A DNA stretch of 64,000 nucleotides from Pomphorhynchus laevis (lineage: Eukaryota > Acanthocephala > Palaeacanthocephala > Echinorhynchida > Pomphorhynchidae): NCBI GenBank assembly GCA_012934845.2, contig WNNJ02001194.1:62001-126000 (forward strand), given 5' to 3'. Made by a program: the position numbers and the translations under genes. Below, piece after piece: positions 56,565 to 64,000 of this stretch. Positions within the stretch are counted from its first letter, which is position 1, and each line of letters opens with the position of its first letter. The notes beneath the pieces are model-generated. The model had not been told where the DNA came from, searched no databases, and saw nothing but the letters and a program-made list of their open reading frames with translations.

Positions 56565-56760
56565 CGATTATCATCGTTGCCTCACTCGTCTGGAATCAAC
56601 TCCCTCTCCACGTCCGCCGCGCTCCCTCCGTTATCACATTCAAACACCTCCTCCGTTCACACCTTCTCGACACATGATTTACATTTATGTTTTGTTATGG
56701 TCATGTAAGCGTGCGCTGGCACGCATTTGCCACGTTAAATAAATCTTTTTTATCGAAACG
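56565..56760 (+). mobile_element. 3' end of L2-like LINE subfamily 2
   Basis: Encodes WNQLPLHVRRAPSVITFKHLLRSH to a stop. Then comes a 3' UTR with GCGTGC-GCTG-GCACGC (56,709-56,724), ATTTGCCACGTTAAATAAAT and a T-run. 5'-truncated. Confidence 0.75.
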
Positions 56761-57130
56761 TTTCGCCGGAGGACATCAAACTTCTGTTTTACACATTTTC
56801 AATTCAGCTAAAGGCTTTGTAGGTCACTATAAATGTGTGATCATTTTGATTTTTATTCAATAGTGCGTTATATGAAAGTGCGTTCGCCGCATAAATCTTA
56901 CATGTATATATGCTTTGAAAATGATCTGAGTTTGTAAACAAATTATGTTATGAGCATTTCGGCCTGCTGTTATTCACTAAGACTTGGTTGATCGAAATAT
57001 TATAGGCTTTCAAATTCGCATACAAGGTTATACAATAATTCGTTGAGATCAACCAAAAGGTGACAGTGTTGCTGCTGATTACGTAACAATCTAATTATAT
57101 CTCATTGAATCTTGTCATGACTATAATAAA
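56761..57130 (+). mobile_element. Mostly unassigned; small CR1-like endonuclease scrap
   Basis: About 56,960-57,080 reads LLFTKTWLIE... and QGYTIIR-like text, similar to the start of a CR1 endonuclease but badly worn. The preceding 200 bp are not recognised. Confidence 0.35.
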
Positions 57131-57245
57131 AATGATAAATAATTATTATAGCTGGATCAAAGGAAATAAGAAATTATTTTTGATATTTCGCTAACTACTG
57201 TTAGCATCTTCAGATGCTAACAGTAAATGATTCATCTACTGTTAG
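57131..57245. mobile_element. Half copy of the foldback (MITE-like) element
   Basis: ATAATTATTATAGCTGGATCAAAGG and GATATTTCGCTAACTACTGTTAGCATCTTC match the left arm and hairpin of the 32.4-kb copy. The right arm is missing, replaced by LINE subfamily 2 sequence. Confidence 0.7.
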
Positions 57246-57254
57246 ATGAAGCAT

Positions 57255-57660
57255 CATATGCTTCATCCTACCCCTACAACGCAGCATCAACTCCGCCGTT
57301 CGAGTGCTCCTACGTCTCCGTCGCTTCGTAAATTTTCGTCTCATCGCTGTCGGCTCCCCATCCTTCATCAACCTCCCTTTCTTAGACGACACTTGTCCCA
57401 CCTCTCTCTATCACTGAGTTCCCGTAATTCCCTCTTACTCTACGTTCCCAACCACTCTAATAACTATGGTCTCCGATCCTTCGTCGTCGCCGTCCCACTC
57501 GCCTGAAATCAACTCTCACTCGACGTCCGCCGCGCTCCCTTCTTTATTGCATTCAAATTCCCCTCCGTACCCACCTCTCGAAACATGATTTAGATTTTTT
57601 GATGTTGTTGTGGTCATGTAAGCACGCGCCGGTACGCATTTGCCACGTAAAAATAAATCC
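57255..57660 (+). mobile_element. 3' end of L2-like LINE subfamily 2 (second)
   Basis: Frame-broken LQRSINSAVRVLLRLRRF-type tail, SSRNSLLLYVPNHSNNYGLRSF and LDVRRAPSFIAFKF, then the ACGCATTTGCCACGT tail motif (57,631-57,650). 5'-truncated. Confidence 0.7.
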
Positions 57661-59018
57661 TTAATTATATAATATAATAAATTCTAATTAATTATTAATT
57701 TTTATTACAAATATTATAAAGGTACAATTATTTCAGGGGTAGCTCTCAGTTAAAACATTTGTTTCTTGCATTAATCCATTTTTATGAATTGCGTATATCA
57801 GGATAGTCTATGCACTCCCGCAAGCAGGGAGCGTTGCCCGCTGGACTGCGGCGCTAATTATCTGCTTAGAAAAGAAAAGGCACGTGCATCCCCGGTTTGT
57901 CTAATCAAACGCCGATCGAGTTCCTGTAAAAATTTAAGAAAATCGGGGCCCACCGCTCATAGTGTCTCGATAGCTATCGGGATAAACATGTGTTGGCGAG
58001 GTTTCAAATTTATATATTTTCGGTATTTTCGGGTTTCTGCATGGTAGGTCTGCATACACTAAACTTCTCCTAATGATACCCTTGACCTTCAGTGACGGGC
58101 ATGTCGGCTTATGGAATACCGGTAATCTAGAACGTGAGTAGCTGCGCTATCCAAACGACCCCACACCTACACTGAAATGGCCGTCAAAAGTCGACATTGA
58201 GTCTCAGAGCAACCGCAGCTGCAATAGAAAAGTCGACTAGCCTCGTTCCTAATGCGGATATGGGCAATGCTCGAATAAAATCGGCGAAGTGCTTTGTGGC
58301 AATGACCAACAATCAATCTTTCGACTTGGCGGATGATACCCCATCCAACAACGACCGGAAACATGCTGAATGTACTGGCATGGACCACTGTTTCTGAGAT
58401 GTTAATTCCAGTGGAAGATCAGGCCCATACAAGGACAGTTTCTGAGATCTTAATTTCAGTGAAAGATCAAGCCCTTACAAGGACTACCATTCCGATACAG
58501 TTAAACTTATCTAAATTGTCTAATGTGATATAAAGCTCTTTGATCAGAGAGCCAGACGATATTATGACATGTAGCTATTTTAAAATACTATACTAATTTA
58601 TCTGCATATAGTGTGTACAACTATCAAGGCTAAAACGAATGTACCGATCACATGCTTTCGTTCTTGGCATAAATAGGTATTAGCTTATGCTGATTAGCGT
58701 ATGTGTTGCATTATCAACAAACGTCTTTAGTTAGAAACGTTTGACACAGGTTCTTTAAGAGAATATTGGCCAATTATCTAGTAATCAAATTATAACGTTT
58801 AAAATTGGTGCATGACCGTCTATTTGGTAACAAATAGACGGTCATTATAATTCTTCTCTATTTACTTGAATGCAATAAAATCATTTATATACGTTTGGTT
58901 TCCTAATATTTTATTAAAGTAACTTGCCTTATAATACGTGTAATATCTTTTCAAGAAAAATATGAAAAGTTTAGATAGTTAAACAGCCGGAAAAGATTTG
59001 GGTGAATTCTTCAAAAAT
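57661..59018. other. Unidentified region upstream of maelstrom
   Basis: 57,780-58,550 is richer in GC than most of the window and has open frames on both strands (for example 57,784-58,047 and 58,197-58,397 +), but no protein I recognise. 58,390-58,485 holds a ~48-bp tandem duplication (TTTCTGAGAT..AGATCA.GCCC). A short palindrome (GACCGTCTATTTG/CAAATAGACGGTC) is at about 58,815-58,845. It may hold a worn transposon or a 5' exon. Confidence 0.35.
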
Positions 59019-62141
<3,123 letters not shown>

Positions 62142-62261
62142 GTTCAATTACTGCTTATGTGTTTTCTAATAAAATTCTCGAAATTACTGAGTGAACACTA
62201 TAATATATATGTACGTTTAACTTTATTTCACATATTTTTTTATTGTTGTTTTTCTTTTTCT
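62142..62261. other. maelstrom 3' flank
   Basis: Short AT-rich sequence with no clear polyadenylation cluster beyond AATAAAA at about 62,168. Confidence 0.4.
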
Positions 62262-62462
62262 TCAGCGTTTGTTCCGCTTCGCTACGGAGTCCGCATTTTC
62301 TGTCTCAATTTGGCTTTGTTTCTTCATTTGATTTTGGTACGTGGCCGACCATTGTAGTCGCCTTTCGCGAAGTTCATTGAGACAGCATTTCATAATGTTG
62401 ATGCGACGGTTTTGCTTTACGACTGGCTTGTCACGAAGTCTATCGCCACCCCTCCTTTTTTC
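62262..62462 (-). CDS. Unidentified basic coding patch (possible exon)
   Basis: A 67-codon frame on the minus strand, GC-rich against an AT-rich background. It includes EKRRGGDRLRDKPVVKQNRR, CCLNELRERRLQWSATY and SQIETENADSVAKRNKR, then stop. It is highly charged and looks truly coding, perhaps a C-terminal exon (CTGAG precedes it and could be an acceptor). I do not recognise the family. It lies tail-to-tail with maelstrom. Confidence 0.35.
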   Translation of the reverse strand, partial: EKRRGGDRLRDKPVVKQNRRINIMKCCLNELRERRLQWSATYQNQMKKQSQIETENADSVAKRNKR

Positions 62463-63190
62463 TCAGCAGGGCTTGGAATCGGCCATGGCGGAGTTATATT
62501 TTTTATTCTTATTAATAATTACAAATTAATCGCAAATTTTTAAATTTTTAAATTGTTAGAATTTTTAAATCTACAAATTATTTTAGAATTTTCTAAATCA
62601 ATACAGTAAAAAATTATAATTAGAATTCAAATTTAAAATATGGTTTATATAAAAACTATAATTTACTGAATAATGTAGGTTTAAGTATATATTTTGAATT
62701 ATTTTAATACTTATCTGTAATTGATATTAATTTAGGATGCATAAATGATTTTAAATTAATTTTGCAGCTTCTAAATATACATGCTTTAATTGTTTAAAAT
62801 ATACTAATATTTATCAAAATTAATAACAAATAGCAATTAAACTCCGGAAGAATTCTTAGGTGATTTAATAATGTATGAAAGACAAATAACTTGTAATTTA
62901 ATATTTTAAAATTTTAATATTTTAATTTATATTAAGATTTATTATCTTCTTTAGAATCAAATCAACTAACTGTCTACGTATTTAATATAATTATAAACTA
63001 AACAAAACATAATGCTAAATCACAATTTAATAATAAAATAAAACTTTTTTTAGAAATTTTTAAAAAAGTTTGATTGACGATGTTATTACCATGTGCTTAA
63101 AAATGTCTGTATTGGCAGTGCATCAATGAAAAATTTGAAAAATAAAAATTTAAATTTAAATGGCTGTATTACAATTTAATGTTTTTTTTT
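62463..63190. other. AT-rich spacer
   Basis: Runs of TTTAAAATT and similar; no gene or element recognised. Confidence 0.5.
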
Positions 63191-63194
63191 GTAA

Positions 63195-63625
63195 AACATG
63201 TAAGCCAGACGCGAAAGAATGACGAATGCCGTTTCGTAATCACAATGACTCATCAGTGCCAGATTCCTCCCACTACTGGATGCAGAGGAGGACTGGCATA
63301 AAAGTTAGCCGATATTAAAGAGACCTGCGCTAGCATTTGCCAGTGCTTTTGCTAATGATCCTTTTCGGTGAAGCTGTAGTACTGATTTAGTACTCTATGA
63401 TGTTACTAGAAAATTTTCTAGTGCATAATTCACATTGATTTATTCATTGATTGCCGTCTGCCAGTCCTCCTCTGCATCTAGTAGTGGGAGGGATCCAACT
63501 ACTGGATGAGTCATTCTACTGGCACTGATCCTACTACTGGCACTGATGAGTCATTGTGATGACGAAACGGCATTCGTCATTCTTTCGAGTCTGGCTTACA
63601 TGTTTTACAAGAAATCACGCGGAAT
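63195..63625 (+). mobile_element. Foldback element with complete hammerhead, relative of 4.95-kb element
   Basis: Inverted arms TTGTAAAACATGTAAGCCAG... (63,190-63,285) and complement (63,471-63,612) enclose a ~185-bp centre absent from the 4.95-kb copy. The right arm is lengthened by small duplications of ACTACTGG and TGGCACTGAT words. Both copies are followed by TCACGCGGAATGGT. Probably a terminal-repeat derivative of a Penelope-type element (inference from the hammerheads). Confidence 0.7.
63452..63572 (+). ncRNA. Hammerhead ribozyme open at stem III (type III-like)
   Basis: TGCCGT-C-TGCCAGT at 63452-63465 supplies the cleavage strand. ACTGGCA-CTGATGA at 63536-63549, stem II GTCAT/ATGAC, GAAA 63564-63567 and ACGGCA to 63572 complete it. 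Stem I has 7 bp (ACTGGCA/TGCCAGT) with a ~70-nt loop, and stem III 6 bp (ACGGCA/TGCCGT). The triplet is GTC, with the cut after C63458. The order is a legitimate circular permutation of the canonical fold. Confidence 0.7.
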
Positions 63626-64000
63626 GGTCTCACTCTCCTTAAATTTAATGTTTATTTTCAATCGTCAAATAATTGTTTACTTAAACACTAAATATCCGAC
63701 AAGCCGTGTATTTGAAATCCGAGAATACTTTTTTAAAGGCTAATTTTAGTTTCAAACTCATAGATTAAAAAACAAAATATGTGTTAATCGCCATATCTGA
63801 TCATTTATAGATATTCTTTAATTTACGGATATATTATTTCAATTAATTGCAAATATTTTAAAATATATAAAATTGATTTTTTATTGATAAATATTTTTTG
63901 AATTGAAAACAACTATTAAAATGTATTTTCTCGTATATTGGTAAAACTTAAATGGATTCAACAAACAATTATTGAATTATTGAAAAAATTAAAACACGAT
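63626..64000. other. AT-rich window end
   Basis: No gene or repeat recognised. The frame at 63,546-63,743 arises from the foldback arm and flank and is not supported. Confidence 0.5.

Noticed and set aside
57780-58130. An snRNA, tRNA or spliced-leader RNA gene in the GC-richer patch upstream of maelstrom
   Set aside because: I compared it by eye with U1, U2, U4, U5 and U6 starts and a tRNA cloverleaf, and found no match.

Overview
This is AT-rich eukaryotic DNA from an invertebrate animal; I cannot place the phylum. Host genes are intron-bearing. They include a SETD1/Set1 histone methyltransferase, a BCCIP/Bcp1-like protein, the U2 snRNP protein A' and the piRNA factor Maelstrom. The rest is a dense graveyard of LINEs, Penelope-like elements, foldback elements, satellites and one Ty3/gypsy fossil. 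I saw no tRNA, rRNA or CRISPR array.

Layout. 1-14.5 kb: the 3' two thirds of a Set1 gene (+), six exons, with a 6.1-kb first visible intron full of repeats. This intron holds a tandem array of ~350-bp units, each with a textbook type I hammerhead ribozyme. 14.9-17.1 kb: a hammerhead-like motif, a 200-bp satellite, and BCCIP (-). 17.7-19.3 kb: a decayed Penelope-like element and a foldback. 19.4-24.2 kb: AT-rich DNA ending in two 5' exons of U2A' (-). 24.6-57.7 kb: a transposon cluster of two LINE groups. One is L2-like and includes a copy with an unbroken 969-aa ORF2; the other is CR1-like. They are inserted into one another, with a gypsy fossil and foldback elements, and two arrays of a ~390-bp satellite. 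57.7-59 kb: unidentified. 59.0-62.1 kb: maelstrom (+), two exons, whose intron holds a second kind of Penelope-like element, an (AT)n tract and a stray satellite copy. 63.2-63.6 kb: a foldback element with a complete hammerhead.

The host genes do not form one pathway, and the transposons do not form a working cassette. The unifying theme is self-cleaving RNA. At least four unrelated repeat families here carry hammerhead cores: the intronic array, the foldback pair at 4.95 and 63.2 kb, the ~390-bp satellite, and single elements at 14.9 and 38.0 kb. In three of these families (14.9 kb, 38.0 kb, satellite) the three strand segments of the hammerhead occur in a non-canonical linear order, yet all three stems remain complementary although their sequences differ between families. 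That is the most unusual signal in the window.
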